Shown here one piece after another: positions 9,803-19,549 of a stretch of 64,000 bases of DNA (the first letter of the stretch is position 1; every line of letters starts with the position of its first letter). The position numbers and the translations under genes are program-made. The stretch is from NCBI GenBank assembly GCA_958295905.1, contig OY282382.1, forward strand, positions 744,001 to 808,000, written 5' to 3'. The stretch comes from an uncultured Vicinamibacterales bacterium. GTDB taxonomy: Bacteria > Acidobacteriota > Vicinamibacteria > Vicinamibacterales > UBA8438. Below the pieces are notes generated by a model that saw only the letters and a program-made list of their open reading frames with translations, ran no database searches and was not told where the DNA came from.

Positions 9803-10165
9803 ATGCCACTCTACGAGTACCAGTGCGAAGCGTGCGCGCATCGCTTCGAGCGGATTCAGAAGTTCTCGGATCCGCCGCTGAAGGCCTGCCCGGAGTGCGC
9901 CGGCGTCGTGCGCAAACTGGTGTCCTCGCCGGCCATCCAGTTCAAGGGCACCGGCTGGTACGTGACCGACTACGCCAAACAGGACAAGAAAGGTTCGTCC
10001 GACCCCGCCGAATCGAAGGCCGGTGCGCCGTCCGACGGCGCGGCGCCGAAGCCGGACAAGCAGGACGCGAAGAAATCGGGCGATTCGACGAGCGCGTCCG
10101 GTTCCGCCGATGCCTCGTCGAAGGCCGCCAAGCCGGCGCCGGCCGGCACCGGTTCCTCGTCCTGA
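9803..10165 (+). CDS. FmdB-type zinc ribbon protein
   Basis: A 120-residue protein. The N-terminus MPLYEYQCEACAHRFE is the FmdB/CxxC_CxxC_SSSS zinc ribbon, with Cys8, Cys11, Cys29 and Cys32 as likely zinc ligands. Then comes the FKGTGWYVTDYA motif (about 49-60) that follows the ribbon in this family. The C-terminal half (62-120) is a low-complexity tail rich in Ser, Ala, Lys, Asp and Pro, typical and poorly conserved. Function is unknown; family members were named as putative regulators near formamidase/amidase genes. No Shine-Dalgarno is evident before the ATG. Confidence 0.85.
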   Translation: MPLYEYQCEACAHRFERIQKFSDPPLKACPECAGVVRKLVSSPAIQFKGTGWYVTDYAKQDKKGSSDPAESKAGAPSDGAAPKPDKQDAKKSGDSTSASGSADASSKAAKPAPAGTGSSS

Positions 10166-10295
10166 CGTCTCCTGCCGGGCGACGCGCTCCGTCTGCCGGT
10201 GTGCCGCCGTCCGCCGGCGCGTGGGCTCTTCGCCGTGCCTGCGGCGTGCAGGCCGGGTCGCCCGCGCCTTTATCAGTCTGACGCGCCGCCGGCCG

Positions 10296-11180
10296 TCAGC
10301 GCGCCTCCGGGACGACCCCGCCCGTCGGACCCGGCAGCTCGCGGCGCAGCTCGGGATGTTTCCCCGCGAAATGGAGGATGGCGCGGAGGTAGCCCGGCTT
10401 GTTCCCGGCGTCGTGGCGCACCCCGTCGAGCTCGACCGCGAAGATCGGACGTTGCGCGAGGAGACGGCGCAGCCCGTCGGTCAACTGGATCTCGCCGCCC
10501 AGGCCTCGGGCCGTCTGTGCCAGCGCGGGATAGATGTCGGGCGTGAGCAGATACCGCCCGATGATCGCCAAGTCTGACGGCGCGTCCTCGGGGGCGGGTT
10601 TCTCGACGAGATCGATGACGCTGTGGACGCCGTCGCCCAGCGCGTCGCCGGCGATGACGCCGTAGCGGCCGACCGCCTCGCGGGGCACCCGCTCCACGAG
10701 GAGGACCGGGCCGTCGACCCGCGCGAACACCGCCAGCATTTGGGCGAGCGCGGGCGGGTCGGCGTCGATCACGTCATCGCTCAGCACCACCGCGAACGGC
10801 TCGTCGCCGACCCGCCCGCGGCTGACCAGCACCGCGTGGCCCAGCCCCAGCGGCTCGTCCTGGAATGCCGTCGACAGCTCGATGCCGGCGGTGAGCTCGC
10901 GCAGGCCGCCGAGCAGCGCCGATTTCCCGCGCCGGGCGAGCAGGGCGTCGAGGGCCGCGTGCGGGCCGAAGTGGTCCTCGAGTATGCGCTTGCCGGGGCT
11001 GTTGACGAGAACGATCTGCGACAGACCGGACGCGACCGCCTCCTCGACGCCGTACTGGATGATCGGCTTGTCGACGATGGGCAGCAGCTCCTTGGGCAGC
11101 ACCGCGGTGGCCGGGAGGATGCGGGTCCCGAGTCCGGCGGCGGGGAACACGACTTTCCGAATCGGGCGGGAGATCGACAT
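10296..11180 (-). CDS. galU: UTP--glucose-1-phosphate uridylyltransferase
   Basis: A 294-residue protein from the ATG at 11180 (MSISRPIRKVVFPAAGLGTR). The nucleotidyltransferase loop PAAGLGTRILPATAVLPKEL lies at residues 13-32, the catalytic Lys in IVDKPIIQYGVEEA follows, VVLSDDVIDAD sits near 125 and LVEKP near 190. It makes UDP-glucose from UTP and glucose-1-phosphate, the donor for surface glycans and osmolytes. An in-frame ATG at 11330 would add 50 unrelated GC-biased residues and is rejected. A TATCAT hexamer lies 8 bases upstream of the ATG and no Shine-Dalgarno is seen. Confidence 0.95.
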   Translation of the reverse strand: MSISRPIRKVVFPAAGLGTRILPATAVLPKELLPIVDKPIIQYGVEEAVASGLSQIVLVNSPGKRILEDHFGPHAALDALLARRGKSALLGGLRELTAGIELSTAFQDEPLGLGHAVLVSRGRVGDEPFAVVLSDDVIDADPPALAQMLAVFARVDGPVLLVERVPREAVGRYGVIAGDALGDGVHSVIDLVEKPAPEDAPSDLAIIGRYLLTPDIYPALAQTARGLGGEIQLTDGLRRLLAQRPIFAVELDGVRHDAGNKPGYLRAILHFAGKHPELRRELPGPTGGVVPEAR

Positions 11181-11188
11181 CGCGGCGC

Positions 11189-11194
11189 ATGATA
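11189..11194 (-). promoter_or_regulatory. Possible -10 hexamer of galU
   Basis: TATCAT on the minus strand, 8 bases before the galU ATG, no ribosome-binding site between them. The arrangement suggests a leaderless transcript. No -35 hexamer is evident. Confidence 0.35.
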
Positions 11195-11340
11195 GCAGCC
11201 CCTGCGGCGCGGGGCGGAACCCCGTGCCGCAGGGGTCGAGGACCTTGAGGAGCGGGAGCGCGGGGCGGGAGCCGCTGCAGCGCGGGAGGCGGACCGCGCC
11301 GCATGGAGATCGGCGGGGCGCAGGATGCATCGCCTGTCGG

Positions 11341-11517
11341 AATGCGGCGGTCTCCGGCCGCGGGCGCTGAGCCGGTTCCGGCAGCGTCCCCCCGGTCCCC
11401 CGGTCCCCCGGTCCCCGGATCCCGGTCTCCCGGATCCCCGGTTCCCCGGTCCCCCGGTCCCCGGATCCAATGCGGCGGTCTCCGGCCGCGGGCGCTGAGC
11501 CGGTTCCGGCAGCGTCC
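11341..11517. repeat. 48-bp direct repeats flanking CCGGNTCCC-type low-complexity DNA
   Basis: The 48-base sequence starting ATGCGGCGGTCTCCGGCCGC occurs at 11341-11388 and again at 11470-11517, 129 bases apart. Between and after the copies (11389-11469 and 11518-11552) the DNA is built of short C-rich units such as CCGGTCCC and CCGGATCCC. The block fills the 407-base space between the divergent galU and serS genes together with an unremarkable GC-rich stretch (11195-11340). No ORF is supported. Confidence 0.8.
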
Positions 11518-11573
11518 CTCCGGATCCCCGGTCCCCCGGATCCCCCCCCGGGGGACTCCCGCCCGCGGACGGG

Positions 11574-11579
11574 TACAAT
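11574..11579 (+). promoter_or_regulatory. Possible -10 hexamer of serS
   Basis: TACAAT 8 bases upstream of the serS ATG with no Shine-Dalgarno between. It is a good -10 match and would give a leaderless or nearly leaderless serS mRNA. No clear -35 in the low-complexity DNA upstream. Confidence 0.4.
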
Positions 11580-11587
11580 GTTGCATC

Positions 11588-12886
<1,299 letters not shown>

Positions 12887-13381
12887 CGGCGTCGCCGTCG
12901 CGCCATGCCGTCGCGCCTGGTCGAGCGGGCGCCCGGCGGACTCGGGGCGAACGCGGGTTCACCTCGGGCGTCCCGCCGATCAGCGGGCCGACGGCTCGGT
13001 CGTCGTCCCCGACGCGCTGCGCCCGTACATGCGCGGCCTGGACGTCATCCGGCCCCGCCGGGAGCCTGCGCGGTAGCGGCGTCGCCGTCGCGCCATGCCG
13101 TCGCGCTTGGTCGGGCGGGCGCCCGGCGGACTCGGGGCGAACGCGGGTTCACCTCGGGCGTCCCGCCGAGAAGCCACCACACCGTTCGCCCCGCCGGGAG
13201 GCGGCGCGTCAGCCGCATCGACCGGCGCGCTCGGCGGTCACGCCCTGTCGGCGGGCTCGCCGGTCTCGATGCGCCGCGGGTCCGCCGCGGGCCGCGGCCG
13301 ATCGAGACACCACGCCGCATCGCTCCGCATCGCCGCGGCGCCCGCGGACGGAGTAGGATGAAACAGGCGGTGCGCCCCCGC

Positions 13382-13471
13382 GGAGGGATGGCCGAGTGGT
13401 TGAAGGCGGCGGTCTTGAAAACCGTTAGGCGTGAAAGCGTCTCCTGGGTTCGAATCCCAGTCCCTCCGCCA
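13382..13471 (+). tRNA. tRNA-Ser (UGA anticodon)
   Basis: The acceptor strands GGAGGGA (13382-13388) and TCCCTCC (13461-13467) pair; discriminator G at 13468 and an encoded CCA at 13469-13471. The anticodon arm CGGT-CTTGAAA-ACCG gives anticodon UGA, decoding UCA and other UCN serine codons. A long variable arm (GGCGTGAAAGCGTCTCC region) and a T loop GGTTCGAATCC are as expected for class II tRNA-Ser. A TAGGAT hexamer at 13354-13359 may be its -10 box. Confidence 0.97.
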
Positions 13472-13497
13472 CGTGCGCGCCGAGGAGCGCCTTGACG

Positions 13498-14460
13498 ATG
13501 AAGATCGTTCTGACCTGCTGCTGCGGTGCTGCGCTGGGCGTGGTGCTCGGGTGCGGCGCGGCCGAGCCCGGGGCCGCGCCGGCGGCGTTGAAGCCGTTCC
13601 GGTTCCTCATCGACTGGCAGGCCGAGCCGACCTACATCGGTGTCTACGTGGCCCGGGAGACGGGGCATTTCGAGCGGCTCGGGCTCGACGTCGAGGTCGT
13701 CGAGTCCTCGGGTGCGGATGCCGCCGCGGCCGCGGTGGCGGCGGGCCGCTATCCCGTCGCGACCGCATCGGGGGGCGCGACGGTCACGGCGATCGGCCGT
13801 GGCGCGTCCCTGGTCTCGACCGCCGTCCTCTACGAGCGGTTGCCGACGGTGGTATTCGGCCTCGCCGGTCAGTCCGTCGACGCGCCCCCCGACCTGGCCG
13901 GCAAGCGCGTGGGCGTCTATCCGGACAGCACGACGCGGCACGAGCTCCTCGCCCTCCTGAGCGCCGCGGGCATGCGGGCCGGGGACGTCGAGATGGTGCC
14001 GATGGACGGCCCCGACCTGCCGCTGATCCTGAGCGGGCAGGTGGACGCGGCGGTGAACTACGTCGAGATGAGCCCCACGGCGCTGGCGCTGCAGGAAGAG
14101 ACGTTCCAGCTCGCGCTCGCCGAGCACGGCGTCGACGCGTACGGACTGAACGTGATCGCGTCGCGCGCGGCGCTCGAAGGGGACCCCGGCCTGATCGACG
14201 GACTGACCGCGGCGGTCGTGGAGGGATACCGCACGGCGTGTGCGGACCCGCGGGCGGCCGCGCGCGTCTTCCTGGAGCTGTTTCCCGACAGGGACGCGCG
14301 CTACGTCGACGCGAGCCTGGCGCAAGTGTGCGCGCTGGTCGGCGGCGACGTCGGACTCCAGACGGTGGACGGGTGGCGGAACACCATCGATCTCTACGCG
14401 GCGGCGGGGTTGCTCGACGGGCCGGTCGCGCCGGGCGACGTGTTGCCTCCCGCGAGGTAG
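13498..14460 (+). CDS. ABC transporter substrate-binding lipoprotein, NMT1/THI5-like
   Basis: About 320 residues. The N-terminus MKIVLTCCCGAALGVVLGCG is a lipoprotein signal peptide with a Cys in the LGC lipobox near residue 19, so the protein is a membrane-anchored binding protein. The following FLIDWQAEPTYIGVYVARET and GLDVEVVESSGADAA match the NMT1/THI5-like periplasmic binding fold used for thiamine-precursor (HMP), riboflavin, taurine or nitrate-like ligands. The ATG at 13498 has GAGGAG 10 bases upstream and is preferred over a TTG at 13492. No ABC permease or ATPase gene is adjacent, so the transport partner and ligand are unknown. Confidence 0.85.
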   Translation: MKIVLTCCCGAALGVVLGCGAAEPGAAPAALKPFRFLIDWQAEPTYIGVYVARETGHFERLGLDVEVVESSGADAAAAAVAAGRYPVATASGGATVTAIGRGASLVSTAVLYERLPTVVFGLAGQSVDAPPDLAGKRVGVYPDSTTRHELLALLSAAGMRAGDVEMVPMDGPDLPLILSGQVDAAVNYVEMSPTALALQEETFQLALAEHGVDAYGLNVIASRAALEGDPGLIDGLTAAVVEGYRTACADPRAAARVFLELFPDRDARYVDASLAQVCALVGGDVGLQTVDGWRNTIDLYAAAGLLDGPVAPGDVLPPAR

Positions 14461-14858
14461 CCGCGTCGCTACGCGGTTACCGAGGTCCCGGCCGGACGTG
14501 CGGAATCGTGGGTCTCACGCGGGCGGTCGGCAAGACGGTGGCACCCCCTCGAATCGGGGGCGAACCGTCACGCGCAGTCAGCGTGGGATGCCCCTGGTGC
14601 ACGAGGAGCGCGTGGGTACGGAGGAGCGCGTGGTACGGTAGCGGGATTTTCTCGGGGATGACCGCGGTGACCGCCGGGGCGGCGATGCCGGCGCGTCCGC
14701 AGACGAACGTCGAGCGGGTAGAGCAGCCCGTCGCGCGGGCGTCGGCGGCCTGCTGCGCGCGGGCCGGCGGCTCGTTCGCAGGGGCCGTCATGCGGGCCGG
14801 TGCATCGTGGCCCATGAGACGAGTGGCATCGGGCCGGCGTGGTGGAGGGCCGGACGTG
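14461..14858. other. Gene-free stretch holding dispersed repeat C
   Basis: A 398-base space between convergent genes. Bases 14492-14597 are a copy of repeat family C (see separate entry). The remaining 14598-14858 is ordinary GC-rich DNA in which I see no credible ORF, tRNA or hairpin. Confidence 0.6.
14492..14597 (+). repeat. Dispersed repeat family C, copy 1
   Basis: A 106-base segment that matches the reverse complement of 45241-45351 with high identity and only small indels. Conserved blocks include GGAATCGTGGG, GTCGGCAAGACGGTGG, CGAATCGGGGGCGA and CGTCACGCGCAGTCAGCGTG. The middle contains a C4/G4 hairpin with loop around CGAAT. It has no coding potential that I trust and lies 3' of the binding-protein gene. 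Confidence 0.85.
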
Positions 14859-16328
14859 TCACTGCCGTTGCCGGGACGAGCCGCGTCGGCCGCCCGCATC
14901 GGCCGCGTCGGACCAGACGGCCAGTGTCCGATCGGCCGTGTTCCGCCAACTGAAAGCGCGGACCCTGGCCGAGCCCCGGATCGCGAGGTCGTGCGCCCGG
15001 TCCGGGTCCGACAGCACGTCGGCCACCGCCCGCGCCCAGGCATCGTCGTCGGCGGCGGGGACGAAGAGCGCCGCGTCGGCGGCCACTTCCCTGAACACCG
15101 GAATGTCGCTGCAGACGAGGGGCGCGCCCGCCGCCATCGCCTCCACCAGGGGCAGCCCGAAGCCTTCGTAGACGGACGGGCAGACCACCACGGCGGCGCG
15201 ATCGTAGAGGGCGCGCAGCGTTTCGTCCGGCGCGTAGCCCAGCCACACCACCCAACCCTCGGCGGCGGCTCGGGCCAGCGCGGGTGCGATCGACGCCTGT
15301 TGCCAGCCGAGCTTCCCGCACAGCACGAGCGGCGGGGCGTCCGGCATCCGGGTCCGGAGGCGGGGCCACGCAGCCAGCAGGATCGCCACGTTCTTGCGCG
15401 GCTCGATCGTGCCGACGTGCAGGGCGAAGCGGTGCGGCACGCCGGCCGGCAGGCCGCCCGGCGGCACCGCGTCGAGCCGGCCCGCGTCCCAGATGGCGTG
15501 AACCGCGCCGAACGTGAGGCCGGCATGTTCGGCGAGCTCGGCCCGGACCGTCTCCGACGGCGTGATGACGGCCCGCGCGCGGGCGAGCGTTCGGCCGAGC
15601 CTGCGTTCCAGATCCGCGCGGGTCTCCTGCCGCATCGCCCAGGGCGTCCGGTACAGGGTCAGGTCCTGGACGGTCACCACCAGCGGGCGTCTCGAGCCGG
15701 TGAGCGGCCGCGGCGGGACGAAGTTGGGGGCAAAGACGACGCGGTTGCCGTCGGCCGCGATCAGACCGGGTTCGACGATGCGCATCAGGGGCGCCAGCCA
15801 AGCCCGCCGGACCAGGAGGTCGTCGGGAACCTCGTGCCGCACCCACTCGATGGCGGGTCCTTGCGGAAGGGTCGTGACGGGCCGCGGACCGTCGGGGCCG
15901 GTGAACATCGTCGGACCGTAGAGCCGGAGGCGCAGGCCGGGCCGGTCGGCGAGCTGACGCAGCAATTCGTGGAGGTACCACCCGACGCCGGTCAAGGCGT
16001 CGAACAGGGGCGAGATGTCGACGGCCACCGTCAGGCCGTCCCCGCGGCGGCGGCGCCGGATATCGGCGGCGAGACGGCGCGCCCAACGCCAAGTCGCGGC
16101 GGCCCGCCGCGGGGTGGGCCACGCGAGCGGGAATCCCGTGCGTGCGATGCGATACGATCGCCGCGCGGCCTCGGCCAGCGCGTGCGTGGGCCGGAACGCG
16201 CGCCCGGACTCGCCGCGGTTCCGAAGCGGCGGAGAAAGCCGGGGCGGCGCCGCGCGCCGGGGTGTCTGCGGCTCGCCGCGGTTCCGAAGCGGGGGAGAGA
16301 GCCGGGGCGGCGTCGGGGGAGGGGGCAT
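14859..16328 (-). CDS. Glycosyltransferase family 4 (GT-B fold)
   Basis: The C-terminal 390 residues form a clear GT4 enzyme: HVGTIEPRKNVAILLAAWPR (donor-domain start), CGKLGWQQ, and the EX7E nucleotide-sugar motif in CPSVYEGFGLPLVEAMAAGAP with SDIPVFREVA. The core begins at LTVAVDISPLFDALTGVGWY. The start is uncertain: 16328 (ATG) is used here, a GTG at 16028 would give just the core, and the frame stays open to 16571. The N-terminal extension is Pro/Arg-rich and contains a 21-residue repeat (PPRLSPPLRNRGE twice) caused by a 63-bp DNA duplication. It likely adds a sugar to a surface glycan with the two plus-strand GT4 genes nearby. Confidence 0.85.
   Translation of the reverse strand: MPPPPTPPRLSPPLRNRGEPQTPRRAAPPRLSPPLRNRGESGRAFRPTHALAEAARRSYRIARTGFPLAWPTPRRAAATWRWARRLAADIRRRRRGDGLTVAVDISPLFDALTGVGWYLHELLRQLADRPGLRLRLYGPTMFTGPDGPRPVTTLPQGPAIEWVRHEVPDDLLVRRAWLAPLMRIVEPGLIAADGNRVVFAPNFVPPRPLTGSRRPLVVTVQDLTLYRTPWAMRQETRADLERRLGRTLARARAVITPSETVRAELAEHAGLTFGAVHAIWDAGRLDAVPPGGLPAGVPHRFALHVGTIEPRKNVAILLAAWPRLRTRMPDAPPLVLCGKLGWQQASIAPALARAAAEGWVVWLGYAPDETLRALYDRAAVVVCPSVYEGFGLPLVEAMAAGAPLVCSDIPVFREVAADAALFVPAADDDAWARAVADVLSDPDRAHDLAIRGSARVRAFSWRNTADRTLAVWSDAADAGGRRGSSRQRQ
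16209..16312. repeat. 63-bp-period direct repeat inside the glycosyltransferase N-terminus
   Basis: The 41-base unit starting CTCGCCGCGGTTCCGAAGCG occurs at 16209-16249 and 16272-16312 with two or three differences. The 63-base period is a multiple of three and keeps the minus-strand frame open. Confidence 0.85.
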
Positions 16329-16478
16329 CGGCTTGTGCGGGCGGCGCCGGCCGGTCCTGGTCACGCTCACGGGGCCGCCGAAGGCCCGGACGCCGAGGGC
16401 GGGCACCGCCGGTCGGCGGCGTCGGGCCCTGGTCACGGCCCCGCGGGACGGGATGTTACCTTGAACCTCCCGGTCCGG

Positions 16479-16581
16479 CGATGCGTGGCCGGCGGCTCGC
16501 ATGGCCGGGAGCCGTGCCGTCAGATTCTCCCTGCGCCGCGACGAGGACGATGCGTGGCCGGCGGCTCGCATGGCCGGGAGC
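16479..16581. repeat. 34-bp direct repeat, 69-bp period
   Basis: The sequence beginning CGATGCGTGGCCGGCGGCTC is found at 16479-16512 and, identical, at 16548-16581. It lies in the 356-base spacer (16329-16684) between the divergent glycosyltransferase and PHP-domain genes; apart from this and the following duplication the spacer shows nothing recognisable. Confidence 0.85.
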
Positions 16582-16609
16582 GCATGGGGCAGACACCGGA
16601 CAGCGTGTG

Positions 16610-16710
16610 GAGGATGACCCGCCGGCGTCGACGGCGGCTCTGGACCGGCGGCGCGGCCAGCCGCCCGCAGCGGGCGTGCCGAGGATGACCCGCCGGCGTC
16701 GACGGCGGCT
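16610..16710 (+). repeat. 30-bp direct repeat duplicating the start region of the PHP gene
   Basis: GAGGATGACCCGCCGGCGTC and the next 10 bases occur at 16610-16639 and again at 16681-16710 (71-base period). The second copy contains the real ATG (16685) and its GAGG; the first copy repeats the same start context at 16614, where the frame does not lead into the gene. Confidence 0.85.
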
Positions 16711-18382
16711 GCTCGCGGGGCTTGCGGTCGTGATGGCCGCGGCGCTCTGGATCGTGGCCGCCGTGCGGTGGAGGCCGCCGCCCCTCGACGGCGCGGCGCC
16801 GCGGGACGGGTTCGTGCGCGTCCCGGGGGTGGTTCACGTGCACACCACGCACTCCGACGGCGCGGGCGCCCCGGAGCGCGTCGCGCGGGCGGCCCGCGGG
16901 GCGGGGCTGTCGTTTCTTGTGATCACCGACCACAACACGGATGCGGCGCGGCCGCTCTCGGGCTATCGGGACGGCGTTCTGGTGATGGTGGGCGCAGAGA
17001 TATCGACGCATCAGGGCCATCTGCTCGGTCTGGGCATGCGCCCGCTGACGTTTCCCCTGGGCGTGGACGCGCGGAATGCGCTAGACGACGTGCATCATCT
17101 CGGCGGCGCGGCGTTCGCCGCCCACCCCACCAGCCCCCGCGACGACCTCGGCTGGAGCGGCTGGGCGCTGGAAGGCTCTTGGGGGCTCGAGGTGCTCAAT
17201 CTCGACAGCCTGTGGCGGCAGGCCTCGTGGACGGCCCTCCTCGGGGCCCTCGCCGCCTATCCCTTCAATGCGGTCCGCGCGCTCGCGGGCGCTCTCGATC
17301 GGCCGCGGGCCGCGATCGAACGCTGGGACGCGCTGCTGCGCCGGCGCGACGCCGCCGGGGTCGCCGGCGTCGACGCCCACGGCTTTCCGTCGTACGGCAG
17401 CGTGTTCCGCGTGCTCCGCAACTACGTCCTGCTCGGCGCCCCCCTTTCGGGAGAAGCCGCACGTGACGCCCCCGCGGTTCGCGGGGCGCTGGCGCGCGGC
17501 CGATCCTACATGGCGCTGGAGGCCGTCGCCCCGGCCGGCGGGTTCTTCTTCCACGCCGTCCGGGGGGAAGAGACGTGGCAGATGGGCGACACCGTCGCGC
17601 CCGCACCGGACCTGCGGCTGCGGGCGGGCGGGCGGCTGCCGCGGGGGGCGCGCGTCGAGCTCTACCGCAACGGGAAGCGCATCTCGGTTGGACAGGGCGC
17701 GATCGAGGTTCCCGCCGCCCGGCCCGGCGCCTACCGCGTCGAGGTCCGGCTGCCGGGGTGGGACGTTCCCTGGATCCTGTCCAACCCGATCTACGTCTAC
17801 GCCGGCATCGAGAGGGCCGCCCGCGCCCGACGGGCGGCGTGGCCGCCGTCCGCGCCCCCGCCGCCCGCTCCCGCGCGGCCCCTGGACGCCTTCGTGGCCG
17901 GGTCGGCCCTGGCGGCGGAGTCCGATGCGGGCACGTGGGTCGATCCCGATGTGCGGGTCGCCAGCGGGCGCGGTCCCGGCGGGGCCGCCGCCCGGCTCCG
18001 CTTCCGCTTGGCCCGGCCCCGGCCGGATCCGTCGGTCGTCTGGGGCGGGCTCGTCGAGCGGTCGCGCCGGGACCTGTCGGGCGACCGCGGGCTCGTCTTC
18101 GACGTCCGGTCCGACGGCGTGTACCGCATCTGGGTCGCGCTCTGGGAAGAGCGGCGCGATGATCCCGGCGGCGAGCCCGACTGGTGGCAGTCGTCGGTTC
18201 GCACCTCGACCGGGTGGCGCCGCCACGCGATCCCGTTCGAGCGCCTGTATCCGTCCAGCGCCAACATCGATCGGGAGCTCGATCTCCGGCGCATCGTGGG
18301 GCTGGTGTTCTACATCGACCCCCGCACCGACGATCCCGTCACGGAAGGCACCGTCTGGCTCGATCGGCTCGGCGCCTACTGA
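16685..18382 (+). CDS. Membrane-anchored PHP-domain phosphoesterase (CehA/McbA-like)
   Basis: A 565-residue protein. After an Arg-rich start, residues 9-27 (LLAGLAVVMAAALWIVAAV) form a membrane anchor or signal. The PHP metal-binding motifs follow: HVHTTHSDGAG (about 52-62), VITDHNTDAA (about 79), GAEISTHQGHLLGLG (about 105), HPTS (about 140) and GVDAHGFPS (about 230). The C-terminal third (about 380-565) is a beta-rich domain of unknown role. PHP proteins hydrolyse phosphoesters; secreted CehA-like members are often annotated as metallohydrolases. It precedes two GT4 genes on the same strand, so a role in glycan or phospholipid-linked intermediate processing is possible but unproven. Confidence 0.82.
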   Translation: MTRRRRRRLLAGLAVVMAAALWIVAAVRWRPPPLDGAAPRDGFVRVPGVVHVHTTHSDGAGAPERVARAARGAGLSFLVITDHNTDAARPLSGYRDGVLVMVGAEISTHQGHLLGLGMRPLTFPLGVDARNALDDVHHLGGAAFAAHPTSPRDDLGWSGWALEGSWGLEVLNLDSLWRQASWTALLGALAAYPFNAVRALAGALDRPRAAIERWDALLRRRDAAGVAGVDAHGFPSYGSVFRVLRNYVLLGAPLSGEAARDAPAVRGALARGRSYMALEAVAPAGGFFFHAVRGEETWQMGDTVAPAPDLRLRAGGRLPRGARVELYRNGKRISVGQGAIEVPAARPGAYRVEVRLPGWDVPWILSNPIYVYAGIERAARARRAAWPPSAPPPPAPARPLDAFVAGSALAAESDAGTWVDPDVRVASGRGPGGAAARLRFRLARPRPDPSVVWGGLVERSRRDLSGDRGLVFDVRSDGVYRIWVALWEERRDDPGGEPDWWQSSVRTSTGWRRHAIPFERLYPSSANIDRELDLRRIVGLVFYIDPRTDDPVTEGTVWLDRLGAY

Positions 18383-18406
18383 CAGCGCCGCACGGGGGAG
18401 GGTGGG

Positions 18407-19540
18407 GTGAGAATCGGGCTCGACGGCAAGGTACTGACCCTCCGCGCCGGCGGCACCGGGCGGTATGCGATCAACCTGACGCGGGCCATGCTCGCGGAGG
18501 CCGCCGCGCGCCGGCCGGACGTCGACTTCGTCGTCTTCACCGGTCCCCAGACGTCCCGCGCGGTCATGGAAGAGTTCCGGGGAGCCTGCGACGAGTGCTT
18601 TCTCGGTGCGAAGAGCAGCGTGATCCGGTCGCTGACGCTCGTCCCGGCCGCACTGCGCCGCCGGCGCATCGACGTGTTTCACGGGATGGACCACGTAGGC
18701 ATTCCCCTCGTCGGCAAGACCGGCAAGTGCGTGGTCACCGTTCACGACGTGATCCCCCTCATTCTGCCCGAGACCTTCACCCTCCGGCATCGCCTCGTCG
18801 CGAGGACCGCCCTGGCTCGGGTTCGGCGGAAGGCCGACCTGACGATCGTGCCTTCGCTCGCCGTGAAAGACGACGTCGTGCGGTGCCTGGGCCTGCCCGA
18901 CGACCGCATCGTGGTGACGCCCGAGGGATGCGACCCGCGTTTCCGGCCCGCGGCGGCGCGGTCGCTCGACGAGGCCGCCGTCCGCTACCGTCTCCCGCCG
19001 CGCTACCTGCTGGCCGTGGGCATGCGGGACCCGCGCAAGAACCTGACCACGCTGCTGCGGGCCTTCGCCCGCCTGCGGCAGCGCGGCGGCATCGAGCCCG
19101 GGCTGCAGCTCGTGCTCGCGGGTCCGCGCGGCCGGCTTGACGAGCCCGTCTTCCGGACCGTCCGGTCTCTCGGGCTGGAGCAGGTCGTCCGGTTTCCGGG
19201 GTTCATCGACGACGACGACCTGCCCGCGGTGTACAGCGGAGCGGAGCTGTTCGTGTTCCCCTCCCTGTACGAAGGATTCGGGCTGCCGCTCCTCGAAGCG
19301 ATGGCCTGCGGCGTACCCGTCATCACGTCGAACATTTCCTCGATGCCCGAGGTGGCCGGCGGTGCCGCATTGCTTGTCGACCCCCGCGACGTCCGCGGCC
19401 TCGCGGCGGCCATCGAGCAGGTGTTGCGCGACGAAGCGTTGCGCGGCCGCCTGCGCGACGCGGGCATCGCGCGGGCCGGCCGGTTCTCCTGGGAGACGGC
19501 GGCGCGCCAGACGCTGGACGCGTACGCGTCCCTGGTGTAG
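18407..19540 (+). CDS. Glycosyltransferase family 4
   Basis: A 377-residue GT-B enzyme starting at GTG 18407 (VRIGLDGKVLTLRAGGTGRY) with a G-rich ribosome-binding site (GGGGGAGGG) just upstream. The N-terminal acceptor domain has VVTVHDVIPLILPETFT, the linker LAVGMRDPRKNLTTLLRAF, and the EX7E motif in FPSLYEGFGLPLLEAMACGV followed by TSNISSMPEVAG. This pattern is typical of retaining mannosyl- or glucosyltransferases of surface polysaccharide assembly. It lies 24 bases after the PHP gene and 9 bases before another GT4 gene, so these form an operon. Confidence 0.92.
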   Translation: MRIGLDGKVLTLRAGGTGRYAINLTRAMLAEAAARRPDVDFVVFTGPQTSRAVMEEFRGACDECFLGAKSSVIRSLTLVPAALRRRRIDVFHGMDHVGIPLVGKTGKCVVTVHDVIPLILPETFTLRHRLVARTALARVRRKADLTIVPSLAVKDDVVRCLGLPDDRIVVTPEGCDPRFRPAAARSLDEAAVRYRLPPRYLLAVGMRDPRKNLTTLLRAFARLRQRGGIEPGLQLVLAGPRGRLDEPVFRTVRSLGLEQVVRFPGFIDDDDLPAVYSGAELFVFPSLYEGFGLPLLEAMACGVPVITSNISSMPEVAGGAALLVDPRDVRGLAAAIEQVLRDEALRGRLRDAGIARAGRFSWETAARQTLDAYASLV

Positions 19541-19549
19541 AGGCCCGAG

